From positions 145,299 to 209,298 of the forward strand of contig JAPPLF010000080.1 in the NCBI GenBank assembly GCA_028874215.1: 64,000 bases of DNA, given 5' to 3'. Source of the stretch: Acidobacteriota bacterium (GTDB taxonomy: Bacteria; Acidobacteriota; UBA6911; RPQK01; JAJDTT01). The stretch's first letter is position 1; the number at the start of each line of letters is the position of its first letter. Positions 24,876 through 33,686 of this stretch are shown here, piece by piece. Both the position numbers and the translations under genes were made by a program. The notes under the pieces are model-generated. The model made no database searches and was not told where the DNA came from. It saw only the letters and a program-made list of their open reading frames with translations.

Positions 24876-26276
24876 TCACTCGCTGATGCAATAAAGAGCG
24901 TCCTGGCTGCGCAGAAAGAGCTGGTTGTCAACGATTACCGGCGACGAGATGAAGAAGTGGTCCGGCATGGAGTTGACCGCCTCGACGTTGTATTCCTCAC
25001 CCATTTTGAGAACGATGACGTCACCCTGTTCGCTGGCCAGGTAGAGCCGGCCCCCGGACCCCACCGGCGAGGCCTTGAACTGGTAAGGATTGGGCAGGCG
25101 CTGCTGGTGGTAGAAGGGTTTGCCCGTGTCGGCGTCGAAGCAGCTGATGAGTCCCCGGTCCGTCAGCACGTAGAGCTTCCCGTCGGCATAAACGGGACAG
25201 GCGGTGTAGGCGTTCCCCCGTTGGTTGGTCCAGAGGACCGCGTCCGTATCGGTCAGGTCACCCGTTCGGTCCAGTCGAATGGCCAGCATGTTGGGACTGC
25301 GGTGCCCCGTCATCACGATCACCGTGTCCCGGTGGCGGACCGGTATGGGGACCGGGTTCAGTCCCAGCCCGCCGCATTCCCAGATCAGGTCGCCGTTGGC
25401 GATGTCGTAGCTGCGGACCCGGTTGTCTCCGGTCACAATGACCTGGGTTTTTCCCGAGTGCTCCGTGACCAGCGGAGTGGTCCAGGTGCTCCGCTCGTCC
25501 CGGTCGCGGCGCCACAGTTCTATCCCCGTATTTTTGTCCAGAGCCATGATGAAGGACTGGCCTTCATGGTCGAAGTTGAGAATCAGAGTATCGCCGTGAA
25601 GGACCGGCGCCGTCCCCTCACCGAAACCGTTGCGCATTCTCATTTTCACGCCGAAGTTCTTTTTCCAGGCCAGATTCCCGTCCAGGTCGTAGACGAAGAG
25701 GCCCCGGGAGCCGAAGAAGGCGTAGAGGTGGCGGCCGTCGGTGGCAGCGGAATTGGAGGCGAAGCTGCCGTAACGCCGGTGGTAGCCCTCGTGAGGCGTC
25801 TCTTTGGTTGCTGTCTGCCGCCACAGGATCTTTCCCGTCTCCTTGTCCAGGCACAGGACCTCGAACTTGTGCTCCACCAGGGTCATTTGCATGCGGCGCC
25901 GGAATCGTTCCCGCAAGCGCCGCCGCCGTTCCGGGTCGGGCCTGCCCTCGCCTCCTCTCTCCGCTCGCGGCCGCCGGGGAGGCCGATTCGGACCGCGTCC
26001 CGTTGCGTCGGGGATGGGGGACGTGGGGATGGCGGTGGTCAGGTAGATCCGGTCTTTCCAGATGATGGGTGTGGAATGCCCCTTCCCGGGGATGGGAGTC
26101 ATCCACTTGACGTTTTGGGTGGTGCCCCACCGGACCGGCGCTCCCGTGCGGGCCATGCCGGTGTTGTCGGGACCGCGCCAGTTGGGCCATTGGTCATCGA
26201 AATCGGCCGGGGGCGGAGACGCGGCGGCCAGCGACAAGCCCAGGATACCGGCAAAGATCAAAGATGTTCTTTTCAT
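24876..26276 (-). CDS. Exported PQQ-type beta-propeller protein
   Basis: 466-residue secreted protein. The signal peptide is MKRTSLIFAGILGLSLAAAS. It has repeated propeller blades of the PQQ/BamB type: GKGHSTPIIWKDRIYLTTA, VLCLDKETGKILW, IMALDKNTGIELW, LYVLTDRGLISCFDADTGK. The opening WPNWRGPDNTG is the standard start of this Planctomycete/Acidobacteria family. An Arg/Pro-rich insert (about residues 93-130, containing RRRRLRERFRRRM) separates two blades and is unusual. It is a paralogue of the 52859-54208 gene. No quinoprotein dehydrogenase residues are evident, so a scaffold role is as likely as an enzymatic one. Confidence 0.85.
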   Translation of the reverse strand: MKRTSLIFAGILGLSLAAASPPPADFDDQWPNWRGPDNTGMARTGAPVRWGTTQNVKWMTPIPGKGHSTPIIWKDRIYLTTAIPTSPIPDATGRGPNRPPRRPRAERGGEGRPDPERRRRLRERFRRRMQMTLVEHKFEVLCLDKETGKILWRQTATKETPHEGYHRRYGSFASNSAATDGRHLYAFFGSRGLFVYDLDGNLAWKKNFGVKMRMRNGFGEGTAPVLHGDTLILNFDHEGQSFIMALDKNTGIELWRRDRDERSTWTTPLVTEHSGKTQVIVTGDNRVRSYDIANGDLIWECGGLGLNPVPIPVRHRDTVIVMTGHRSPNMLAIRLDRTGDLTDTDAVLWTNQRGNAYTACPVYADGKLYVLTDRGLISCFDADTGKPFYHQQRLPNPYQFKASPVGSGGRLYLASEQGDVIVLKMGEEYNVEAVNSMPDHFFISSPVIVDNQLFLRSQDALYCISE

Positions 26277-26467
26277 GAATTCTCCCTCCCAGCATCGTCA
26301 GGCTTGGTACCGGTTCCAAGAGACGGCGGGTCTGTTCGCGACAATAGCAGTCCCTGGCGAAAGTCGCCACGCCGGTCCCGCGGTTTTGGCGACCCGTATA
26401 ATTCGGGCTGCTACAATACGGCGCTGCGATTGCAACGATTGAGGATTGGAACCGAGGAGAACTCGAA
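26277..26467. promoter_or_regulatory. Divergent promoter region
   Basis: 190 nt between the minus-strand PQQ propeller gene and the plus-strand GH32/43-like gene. TATAAT at 26397-26402 and TACAAT at 26412-26417 are possible plus-strand -10 boxes, without a convincing -35 at standard spacing. GGAG at 26456-26459 is the ribosome-binding site of the next gene. Confidence 0.35.
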
Positions 26468-27901
26468 ATGAATCAGATCTACACCCTGTTCACCGTCATG
26501 ACTCTCTCTCTGGCCACCGCCATCGCCGGCGTCATCGACATCGGCTCGCGCCGGGAGTTGTTCGTGGACCAGCACATGATCCACGAGATCACGGGCGACG
26601 CCCGCCTTCAATTGCATCGGCCCGAGCCACAGGAAGTGGTCCTCGTGACGGGCGAGCCCTGGGAGGGGAACACCAGCGCCTACTACACCATCTTCCAGGA
26701 CGGCGATCTGTACCGTATGTACTACCGCGGATCGAACTGGGATGTGGAGGCCAGGAAGGCCACTCATCCGGAGGTGACCTGTTATGCCGAGAGCCGTGAC
26801 GGGATCAATTGGACCAAGCCCAATCTGGGGATTGTGGAGTACGAAGGATCGAAACAGAACAACATCATCCTGGACGGGATCGGCACCCATTGTTTCGTTG
26901 CCTTCAAGGACGGCAATCCCGACGCTCCGCCGGAGGCGCGTTACAAGGGGATCTCCCGGGGCCGTCCTCTGGGAAAGAAGGGACTCTACGTCTACCAGTC
27001 TCCCGACGGCATCCATTGGAAACTGATCCGGAACGAGCCGGTCATCACCGAAGGGGCATTCGATTCTCAGAATCTGGCTTTCTGGGATCCCCGAATCGGC
27101 AAGTACCGCGAGTACCACCGCATCTTCGTCAACCGGGTACGCGCCATCATGACCGGCACCTCCGACGACTTCGTCAACTGGACCGACCCAGTGCTCCTGA
27201 AATACCCGGGCGCGCCCAACCAGCACCTCTACACCAACGCCATCCAGGCCTATCACCGGGCGCCCCACATCCTCATCGGATTTCCCACGCGCTATCTGCC
27301 TGACGAGGGGCAGCGGGTGGAGCCCATCTTCATGGCCAGCCGCGACGGGCTCACCTTCCACCGTTGGAACGACCCGGTAATTCCCGAAACCGCGCCCAAG
27401 GACCGCGCGGGGAACCGCAGCAACTACATGACTTGGGGCCTCCTGGAACTGCCGGACCGCCCCGGCGAGATGTCGGTGTACGCCTCCGAGGCGTACTACG
27501 AAGGGCCGGACACGCGGCTGCGGCGTTTCAGCTTTCGCAGCGACGGTTTCGTGTCGGCCAGCGGCGGCCCCGGAGGCGGGGATCTGGTCACCCACGCGCT
27601 CAAGTTCTCGGGCAGCCGTCTCGAGGTGAATTTCCGGGCCCGCCCCGGAGGTCAGCTTCGGGTGGAGTTTCAGGACCAGGAGGGCGCTCCGATACCGGGC
27701 TATTCCCTGGTCGATTGCCCGGCCCTGACCGGCGATTCAACCCGGATCATCGTCAACTGGAAACAGTGTCCCTGCAGCCAGGAAACTCCCAGCGAAGAAG
27801 AGACGATCCAGCCCGACGTTGGATCCCTGGCCGGACAGACGATCCGGATCCGGTTCCGCCTGGAAAACGCGGACCTCTACTCCTTCCGCTTCAGCGACTG
27901 A
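26468..27901 (+). CDS. Exported GH32/GH43-like five-bladed propeller protein
   Basis: 477-residue secreted protein with signal peptide (YTLFTVMTLSLATAIAG). The repeats FQDGDLYRMYYRGSNW, YAESRDGINWTKPNLG, VYQSPDGIHWKL, FMASRDGLTFHRW are the blade ends of the five-bladed beta-propeller found in GH32, GH43 and GH62 families. A C-terminal beta domain follows from about residue 370. Proteins of this type are common in marine and soil polysaccharide degraders, but enzymatic activity is often unproven. It is transcribed alone; a terminator-like hairpin follows at 27926. Confidence 0.8.
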   Translation: MNQIYTLFTVMTLSLATAIAGVIDIGSRRELFVDQHMIHEITGDARLQLHRPEPQEVVLVTGEPWEGNTSAYYTIFQDGDLYRMYYRGSNWDVEARKATHPEVTCYAESRDGINWTKPNLGIVEYEGSKQNNIILDGIGTHCFVAFKDGNPDAPPEARYKGISRGRPLGKKGLYVYQSPDGIHWKLIRNEPVITEGAFDSQNLAFWDPRIGKYREYHRIFVNRVRAIMTGTSDDFVNWTDPVLLKYPGAPNQHLYTNAIQAYHRAPHILIGFPTRYLPDEGQRVEPIFMASRDGLTFHRWNDPVIPETAPKDRAGNRSNYMTWGLLELPDRPGEMSVYASEAYYEGPDTRLRRFSFRSDGFVSASGGPGGGDLVTHALKFSGSRLEVNFRARPGGQLRVEFQDQEGAPIPGYSLVDCPALTGDSTRIIVNWKQCPCSQETPSEEETIQPDVGSLAGQTIRIRFRLENADLYSFRFSD

Positions 27902-27925
27902 GGGTTCAGGGATGCCAGCGAGCGC

Positions 27926-27950
27926 AGGGGCGGCCCTCGTGGCCGCCCTT
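27926..27950. terminator. Hairpin between convergent genes
   Basis: Stem of 8 perfect pairs GGGCGGCC (27928-27935) and GGCCGCCC (27941-27948) with loop CTCGT, extendable by G-T and A-T pairs, followed by TTT. It sits 24 nt after the GH32/43-like gene and just before the end of the convergent hydroxyacyl-CoA dehydrogenase. It is a likely terminator for the plus strand. Confidence 0.6.
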
Positions 27951-27956
27951 TGCCGT

Positions 27957-28904
27957 TCAGGCCGATCGGTCGGTGTGCAGCAGGTCGACCAACTGAAGAA
28001 AAAGGCGATCGCGGCGCGACTGCCGCTCCTCGATCCGTTCGGGAGTGTATTCGTAGATTCCCCGTCCGCTCTTGACTCCATAGTGCCCTTCCTGCACCAG
28101 GCGGCCCACGGCGGGCGGCAGCTTCCGGCTTGACGCGATCTCCTTCAGCAGGACGCCGAAGACGTGCCCGGTGATGTCGAGGCCGGCGAAGTCCGCGATC
28201 TCGAAGGGTCCGGCTGCGGCCAGGCGGAGCCCGATGCTGGCGCTCACCGCCTGGTCGACCTGTTCCGGGGTGGCGACGCCCTGTTCCACCAGATCCCAGA
28301 TCTCCCGGAAGACGGCGGCCTGAATCCGGTTGACCAGGAACCCGGGAACTTCCTTGTGAAGCCGGATCGCCAGCTTGCCGTTCCGCTCCAGCAGGGCCAT
28401 GGTCCTCCCAACGGTTTCCTCATCGGTCTCGCGGCCGGGCACGACTTCCACCAGGGGGATGATGTGGGGCGGATTGAACCAGTGGGTGACCAGCGTCCGT
28501 TGGGGATGCCGGAGACTGCGGGCCATCTCGGTCATGGGAAAGGTGGAGGTGTTGCTGGCCAGGACCGTCTCCTGGGAAACGAGATCCTCCAGCCGTTTGA
28601 ACAGATCCTTCTTCGTGGGAAGATCTTCCCGGATCGCCTCCACGACGAAATCGGCTCCCTGGACGGATGGTTCCAACTCGGAGACAACCTCGATCCGGCC
28701 GAGCACCACCTCCGGGTCCAGTCCCGGGGGGAGACCCAGCCGGGCCTTCTGTTCCATATTGCCGCGGATCCGGTCCTTCAGCGTGTCCCGCGCCCGGGCT
28801 GCGGAATCGTAGCAGCGGACGCGATGGCCGGTTGAGGCGAAGATCTGGGCGATCCCGTGCCCCATGGTTCCCAGGCCCAGTACGGCGATACGTTCGGAAC
28901 CCAT
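27957..28904 (-). CDS. 3-hydroxyacyl-CoA dehydrogenase family protein
   Basis: 315-residue NAD-dependent dehydrogenase. The N-terminal Rossmann motif is IAVLGLGTMGHGIAQIF; the catalytic His lies in LVTHWFNPPHIIPLVEVVPG; the C-terminal domain ends with SGRGIYEYTPE. The size and motif fit the group that includes L-gulonate 3-dehydrogenase, carnitine dehydrogenase and single-domain hydroxyacyl-CoA dehydrogenases. The frame is open to 29078, but the ATG at 28902-28904 gives the Rossmann start 5 nt after the upstream stop. It is the last gene of a three-gene operon. Confidence 0.88.
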   Translation of the reverse strand: MGSERIAVLGLGTMGHGIAQIFASTGHRVRCYDSAARARDTLKDRIRGNMEQKARLGLPPGLDPEVVLGRIEVVSELEPSVQGADFVVEAIREDLPTKKDLFKRLEDLVSQETVLASNTSTFPMTEMARSLRHPQRTLVTHWFNPPHIIPLVEVVPGRETDEETVGRTMALLERNGKLAIRLHKEVPGFLVNRIQAAVFREIWDLVEQGVATPEQVDQAVSASIGLRLAAAGPFEIADFAGLDITGHVFGVLLKEIASSRKLPPAVGRLVQEGHYGVKSGRGIYEYTPERIEERQSRRDRLFLQLVDLLHTDRSA

Positions 28905-28909
28905 GGGAC

Positions 28910-29896
28910 TCAACTCGTTCCGGCGCCGGACGCGACAGTCGCCCGTCCCATGATCTGACCGATGATGTCCAGGCCGACCTTCTCGCTCCAGGCGTCCATG
29001 AGGCGGTGGAAAACAGGTCCGCCAGCCTTGCCGTCCCCGATGACCGCCCCGTTGATCCGGGTCACCGGAGCAAGGCAATAGGGTGTGGTCAGAAGGAGCG
29101 CCTCGTCGGCGTTCATCACGTCGTAGACTTGGAAGTCCCGCTGCTCGAAGGGAATGCCCAACTCCCGGCAGAGCTCGGAGACGGTCAGCAGGGTCACTCC
29201 CGGCAGAGTGTTGCGAGAGGTGGGAGCGACGACTGCGCCATCCTGCACGATGGCGAAGTTTGAGCCGCTGGTCTCAGTCACGTTTCCGTCCAGATCCAGC
29301 AACAGAGTGATTCCCCGGGGATCCACCTGTTGGGTCTCCTGGTCCGCCAGCCACATGTGCATTCGGCTGCGATGTTTGATCTTGGAGTCCACGCATTGAG
29401 GAGGGTAGTGGCGGATCGAGGGAGTGACCACGTGAGCCCCCTCCGTGAAGAGATGGGTGAAGGCCTCGAACGGAACGGGGAAGGTGTGGATGCATAGGGT
29501 GGGCACCATCTGCTTGGGGGTTCCAGGCAGTGCGGAATAGGAGGCGATCTCCCCGGCCGTCATGAAGTGAACCAGCGATAGTTCCCGGTCGGGAGGAAGG
29601 AGCCTCGTGTTGTGGCGGACCAGTTCCCGGGAGATCTCCTCCGTCCGGTCCCGGCCGAAGGGAGGCTGGATCCGGGTGTACCGGGCTGACCGGTAGAACC
29701 GGTCGACGTGATCTTCCAACCGGAAGGGTTTGTGGTGGAACGTACGCGTCATGTCCGTCACGGTGGCTCCCAGGATGATTCCTGCGTCGAATATGGCAAT
29801 GGAGGCCTGGGAAGCCGGGACCATTCGGTCCTTGAGGAAGACCAGCGGTTCCTGGCCGGCGCCGGAGTCCGGAATGAGGGAAATCTGGCTTGACAT
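28910..29896 (-). CDS. Class IV aminotransferase (BCAT/D-amino acid transaminase fold)
   Basis: 328-residue PLP enzyme of fold type IV. The Schiff-base Lys is most likely K174 in VDSKIKHRSRMHM, and the PLP-N1-binding Glu is E208 in VTETSGSNFAIV. The N-terminal VPASQASIAIFDAGIILGATV is typical. It starts 3 nt after the aldo/keto reductase stop and ends 5 nt before the dehydrogenase start, so the three share one transcript. It could supply or consume a keto acid of the same pathway; the amino acid is unknown. Confidence 0.88.
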   Translation of the reverse strand: MSSQISLIPDSGAGQEPLVFLKDRMVPASQASIAIFDAGIILGATVTDMTRTFHHKPFRLEDHVDRFYRSARYTRIQPPFGRDRTEEISRELVRHNTRLLPPDRELSLVHFMTAGEIASYSALPGTPKQMVPTLCIHTFPVPFEAFTHLFTEGAHVVTPSIRHYPPQCVDSKIKHRSRMHMWLADQETQQVDPRGITLLLDLDGNVTETSGSNFAIVQDGAVVAPTSRNTLPGVTLLTVSELCRELGIPFEQRDFQVYDVMNADEALLLTTPYCLAPVTRINGAVIGDGKAGGPVFHRLMDAWSEKVGLDIIGQIMGRATVASGAGTS

Positions 29897-29899
29897 GGT

Positions 29900-30889
29900 T
29901 TAGAGCTCCGTTCCTATGTGTTGTTCCTGAATCTCCTGAACGCGAACGATCGATGACGGGTCAAACTCCAGGCCGGCCGCCTGCAGATTATCCTCCAGCT
30001 CGGCGATGGTCATGGCGCCAGGAATGGTTGTCGCGACCTGGTCCTGGGAGACGCAGTAGCCCAGAGCGGCTTGTGCCGGAGAGCAACCCAGTTTGCGGTG
30101 GAGGAAGTGGAAGCGTTCCGAAGCTTCGACCAGTGACAGATGCCTCTCACGCGGCCAGGTGGATCGAACGTCCGAAGTGGAGTCGAATACCGTATCCTGC
30201 GTGAATCGGCCGGTCAGATAGCCAAAGAAAAAGGGCTCGCGGCAGACGACGCCCACATCCAGTTGCTTGAGCCTGGGGAGGATACGCCGGCGGGCGCTCC
30301 AACTCAGCAGATTGAACCGGAGTTGGACGACTTCCACTTCTTCCTCTTCGCAAAGCGGCAGGAAGAAGGATTCGCTCTCCGCGTGGGATGCGGGGAACGA
30401 GATCCCGTAGGCGCGAATGATCCCCCGCCTCTTGAGTTCCTTGAGGGCCGCCAATCCCGAAGGTTGGTAGAGGCCGGCTTCGGGGGAGTGCAGGACGTAG
30501 ACGTCGATGTATTCGGTGCCGAGGCGCTCCAGGGACTCTTCGTAGTGAGCCATGATGTAGTCACCCGAGTAGTCGCTGGTATAGCGCTTGTCCTTCAGGA
30601 ATATTCCCACTTTGGTGGAGACGATGACCTCTTCCCGGCGGTTCCGGATGACCTCTCCCACCAGCCGCTCTGAATGGCCGTCGCCGTACCAGGGGGCCGT
30701 GTCCAGGAAGTTGACTCCCTGATCCAGGGCTTGGCGGAGCATTCGCAACGATTCGGCATCGTCCACCTGGCCGTACCCGGAGATGGTCCCGTCCCGCTCC
30801 ATGGGCCCCCCGATCCCCCAGCATCCCAGGCCCACGACCGAAACCTGCATGCCGGTCCTGCCCAGCCGTTTGGTCCTCAGTCGGCTCAT
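29900..30889 (-). CDS. Aldo/keto reductase
   Basis: 329-residue NAD(P)H-dependent reductase. GVNFLDTAPWYGDGHSE gives Asp and Tyr, STKVG the Lys, and IDVYVLHSPE the His of the catalytic tetrad; TIPGAMTIAELEDNL is the cofactor end. The frame is open to 31123, but the ATG at 30887-30889 starts MSRLRTKRLGRTGMQVS, the normal N-terminus. It is first in an operon with the class IV aminotransferase and the dehydrogenase, and divergent from the ferredoxin reductase gene. Confidence 0.9.
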   Translation of the reverse strand: MSRLRTKRLGRTGMQVSVVGLGCWGIGGPMERDGTISGYGQVDDAESLRMLRQALDQGVNFLDTAPWYGDGHSERLVGEVIRNRREEVIVSTKVGIFLKDKRYTSDYSGDYIMAHYEESLERLGTEYIDVYVLHSPEAGLYQPSGLAALKELKRRGIIRAYGISFPASHAESESFFLPLCEEEEVEVVQLRFNLLSWSARRRILPRLKQLDVGVVCREPFFFGYLTGRFTQDTVFDSTSDVRSTWPRERHLSLVEASERFHFLHRKLGCSPAQAALGYCVSQDQVATTIPGAMTIAELEDNLQAAGLEFDPSSIVRVQEIQEQHIGTEL

Positions 30890-31040
30890 GATCCGTAAGT
30901 GTAGCAGTCCGGAGCGAAAGTCTCGTCTCCTGGCGATGGACCCGCGACGGTCCGATCCGGACGCTTCGCGGCGGACCGAATTGAATCGGATGAGCCGCCG
31001 AAATAAAATGGGTAGCAGCCGTTCGGGCGGTCGGAACAGC

Positions 31041-32495
31041 ATGACTGTCGGCGGAAAGATCGCGATGAGGACCCGCACACACTTTCCCCTCGGCAGCGCT
31101 GAGCGCCCCCTCCGCGTTGCCATCGTCGGCTCGGGGCCATCCGGTTTCTACGCCGCCGACGCTCTCTTCAAGCAAAAGGGTGTGCATCTGCGCATCGACA
31201 TGTTCGAGCGCATGGCCATGCCGTACGGGCTGGTTCGTTACGGAGTGGCGCCGGACCACCAGAGCATCAAGCGGGTCATCCGCAGCTACGCGATGACGGC
31301 GCGTGACCCCCGGTTCAGGTTCTTCGGCAACGTTCAGGTGGGGCACGACCTGCCGGTGGAGCAGTTGCGCAAGCACTTCGACCAGGTTGTCTACGCTTTT
31401 GGTTGCAGTTCGGACCGGCGGTTGGGCATCCCGGGGGAGGACCTTCCGGGCAGTCACACGGCGACGGAATTCGTGGCCTGGTACAACGGGCATCCCGATC
31501 ACCGCAACGACCGGTTCGACCTCTCCGGCAGCCGGGTGGCCGTGGTGGGTGTCGGCAACGTGGCCATGGACGTGACCCGGATTCTGGTCAAGGATCCGGA
31601 GGAGCTGGCCTCCACCGACATCGCCCACTACGCTCTGGACACCCTGCGCATGAGCAGAATCAAGGAAGTCCTGGTATTGGGACGCCGGGGACCGGTCCAG
31701 GCCAAGTTCACTCCCAAGGAAATCCAGGAGATCGGGAGTCTGCCGGACGTGGACGTGATGGTGCGTAAGCGTGACCTGGAGCTGGACGACTGCTCTCTGG
31801 ACGAGATGCGGGCGAAAAAGCCGGCGCACCGCAACGTGCAGTACATGATGGAGCGGGCCCGGCTGGGGGCCCAAGGGGGGTCGCGCCGCGTCCTCTTGCA
31901 GTTTCTTGCTTCGCCGGTAGAGATCCTCTCCACCAATGGGAGGGTGAGTGCGGTACGGGTCGAGCGAAATCGTCTTGTGGCCGACGAGCAGGGCTGGATC
32001 CGGTCCGTGGGGACGGGAGTCAGCGAAATCGTCCCCGTGGATCTGGTGTTCCGATCCGTGGGTTACCGCGGTGTGCCCCTTCCGGGAATCCCGTTCGATG
32101 ATCGTAAAGGGGTCATTCCCAGCGCCCATGGACGTGTCCTGAACCGCCGCGGTGAAGCGAACGGCACAAGCGAGTACGTCGTCGGTTGGATCAAGCGCGG
32201 TCCCACCGGGCTCATCGGAACCAACAAGGGAGATTCGGCGGAAACCGTTCGGAGCATGATGGAGGATATCCGCGGCAGGGAAGCCCTGCCGCTTTCCGAA
32301 GGTGCGGACGAAGCCGTGTCACGCCTCCTGCTGGAACGGGGAATCCGTCCGATTCGGTTCTCGGACTGGAACATCATCGACCGGATAGAGCTGGAGCGGG
32401 GCCGTCGCCGAGGCAAGCTGAGAGAGAAGATCACCGATCCGACGGAAATCGCCAGTTTGCTGGACGGCCGGCGCCGGCGTGTAGCGGTCGGCTGA
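31041..32495 (+). CDS. FprA-type ferredoxin-NADP+ reductase (adrenodoxin-reductase-like)
   Basis: 484-residue flavoprotein that passes electrons between NADPH and ferredoxin. FAD motif LRVAIVGSGPSGFYAADAL; MPYGLVRYGVAPDH is diagnostic of the adrenodoxin-reductase family; NADPH motif VAVVGVGNVAMDVTRIL; C-terminal GWIKRGPTGLIGTNKGD. The frame is open to 30783 but only the ATG at 31041 or 31065 is plausible; the second has GGAAAG at good spacing. No ferredoxin or P450 gene is near, so the redox partner is encoded elsewhere. Confidence 0.9.
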   Translation: MTVGGKIAMRTRTHFPLGSAERPLRVAIVGSGPSGFYAADALFKQKGVHLRIDMFERMAMPYGLVRYGVAPDHQSIKRVIRSYAMTARDPRFRFFGNVQVGHDLPVEQLRKHFDQVVYAFGCSSDRRLGIPGEDLPGSHTATEFVAWYNGHPDHRNDRFDLSGSRVAVVGVGNVAMDVTRILVKDPEELASTDIAHYALDTLRMSRIKEVLVLGRRGPVQAKFTPKEIQEIGSLPDVDVMVRKRDLELDDCSLDEMRAKKPAHRNVQYMMERARLGAQGGSRRVLLQFLASPVEILSTNGRVSAVRVERNRLVADEQGWIRSVGTGVSEIVPVDLVFRSVGYRGVPLPGIPFDDRKGVIPSAHGRVLNRRGEANGTSEYVVGWIKRGPTGLIGTNKGDSAETVRSMMEDIRGREALPLSEGADEAVSRLLLERGIRPIRFSDWNIIDRIELERGRRRGKLREKITDPTEIASLLDGRRRRVAVG

Positions 32496-32562
32496 AACGC
32501 CGGCAGGTCCGAGGCGGATTTCCCAGCCGAATAGCAGTTCCCTAAAAAGAGAGGATGAGGAC

Positions 32563-33654
32563 ATGGGAACCATTCGCCGTCGCGAGTTCGGGCAAGTCCT
32601 GGCGGCCACCGGGTTGGGGCTCGCGACCGGAACTTCCCGTTCCGAGGCCGCCGGCCGGAAGGAACACCGCATCCCGCTGGGGTTCGACAACTACTCCATT
32701 CGGGCGCTGGAATGGAAGGCGCCGCGCCTGATCGAGTATGCCGCCGAGTTGGAGTTGGACTCCTGCCTGCTCTCGGACCTCTACGTCTACGACAGTCACG
32801 ACGAGTCCTATCTCGGCGAAATTCGGGCGCAGGCGAACGGTGCGGGCATCCAACTTCACGTCGGGACGGGAAGCATCTGTCCCACCTCTTCCAGTTTCAA
32901 GACCGATTTCGGCAGTGCGGAGGAACATCTGGCGCTCACCATCCGGATCGCCCGGATTCTGAGGTCGCCGGTGGCCCGCTGCTTCCTGGGCAGCCGCCAG
33001 GATCGCCTGGGGCCCGAGGGAATCGAACCCCACATGAAAAGCACCGTCCAGGTGTTGCGGAAACTGCGGGGCCCGGCGCTGGAAGCGGGAGTCCGCATCG
33101 CCATCGAGAACCACGCCGGCGACATGCAGGCCCGGGAAACGGTCCGGGTCATCGAAGAGGCGGGGACCGATTTCGTGGGCGCGACGGTGGATTCGGGAAA
33201 CGCCACCTGGAGTCTGGAAGATCCGGTCCGGAATCTGGAGATCCTGGGTCCCTACGCCGCCTCCAGCGGCATCCGGGATTCCATGGTCTGGGAGGACGAA
33301 TCCGGTGCCCGGGTCCAGTGGGCGGCGATGGGGGACGGCTGCGTCGACCTGGAGACCTACATGGAACGGTTCGCCCGGCTCTGTCCCGGCGTCCCCATCC
33401 AGCTGGAGACCATTTCCGGGGTGCAGAGATCCGTTCCCTATCTGCAGAGGGACTTCTGGAATCCGTACCCGGCGGCCCTGGCCCAGGATTTCGCCGCCTT
33501 CGTGGCCCTGGCCAGACGGGGCACGCCGTTGAAGCCTTTTGCGGTTCCGGAGGACGCCGATGCCCAAAAGGCCACTGCCGCTTTCCAGAAAGCGGAGTTG
33601 GAACGCAGCGTGCGATACTGCAGGGAGGTCCTGGGGCTGGGCTTGAAGTCATAG
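32563..33654 (+). CDS. Tat-exported sugar phosphate isomerase/epimerase-like TIM barrel
   Basis: 363-residue AP-endonuclease-2-like TIM barrel. The N-terminus IRRREFGQVLAATGLGLATG is a twin-arginine signal, so the protein is periplasmic. Barrel motifs: LELDSCLLSDLYVYDS, VRIAIENHAGDM with the metal-binding Glu and His, FVGATVDSGNATW and IQLETISG. A metal-binding sugar isomerase or epimerase role is inferred. It is followed after 32 nt by an enolase-superfamily gene and is probably co-transcribed with it, which suggests a sugar-acid pathway. Confidence 0.83.
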   Translation: MGTIRRREFGQVLAATGLGLATGTSRSEAAGRKEHRIPLGFDNYSIRALEWKAPRLIEYAAELELDSCLLSDLYVYDSHDESYLGEIRAQANGAGIQLHVGTGSICPTSSSFKTDFGSAEEHLALTIRIARILRSPVARCFLGSRQDRLGPEGIEPHMKSTVQVLRKLRGPALEAGVRIAIENHAGDMQARETVRVIEEAGTDFVGATVDSGNATWSLEDPVRNLEILGPYAASSGIRDSMVWEDESGARVQWAAMGDGCVDLETYMERFARLCPGVPIQLETISGVQRSVPYLQRDFWNPYPAALAQDFAAFVALARRGTPLKPFAVPEDADAQKATAAFQKAELERSVRYCREVLGLGLKS

Positions 33655-33686
33655 TTGCGATCCGTCGAGGAGGTGTGAACCGGAAA

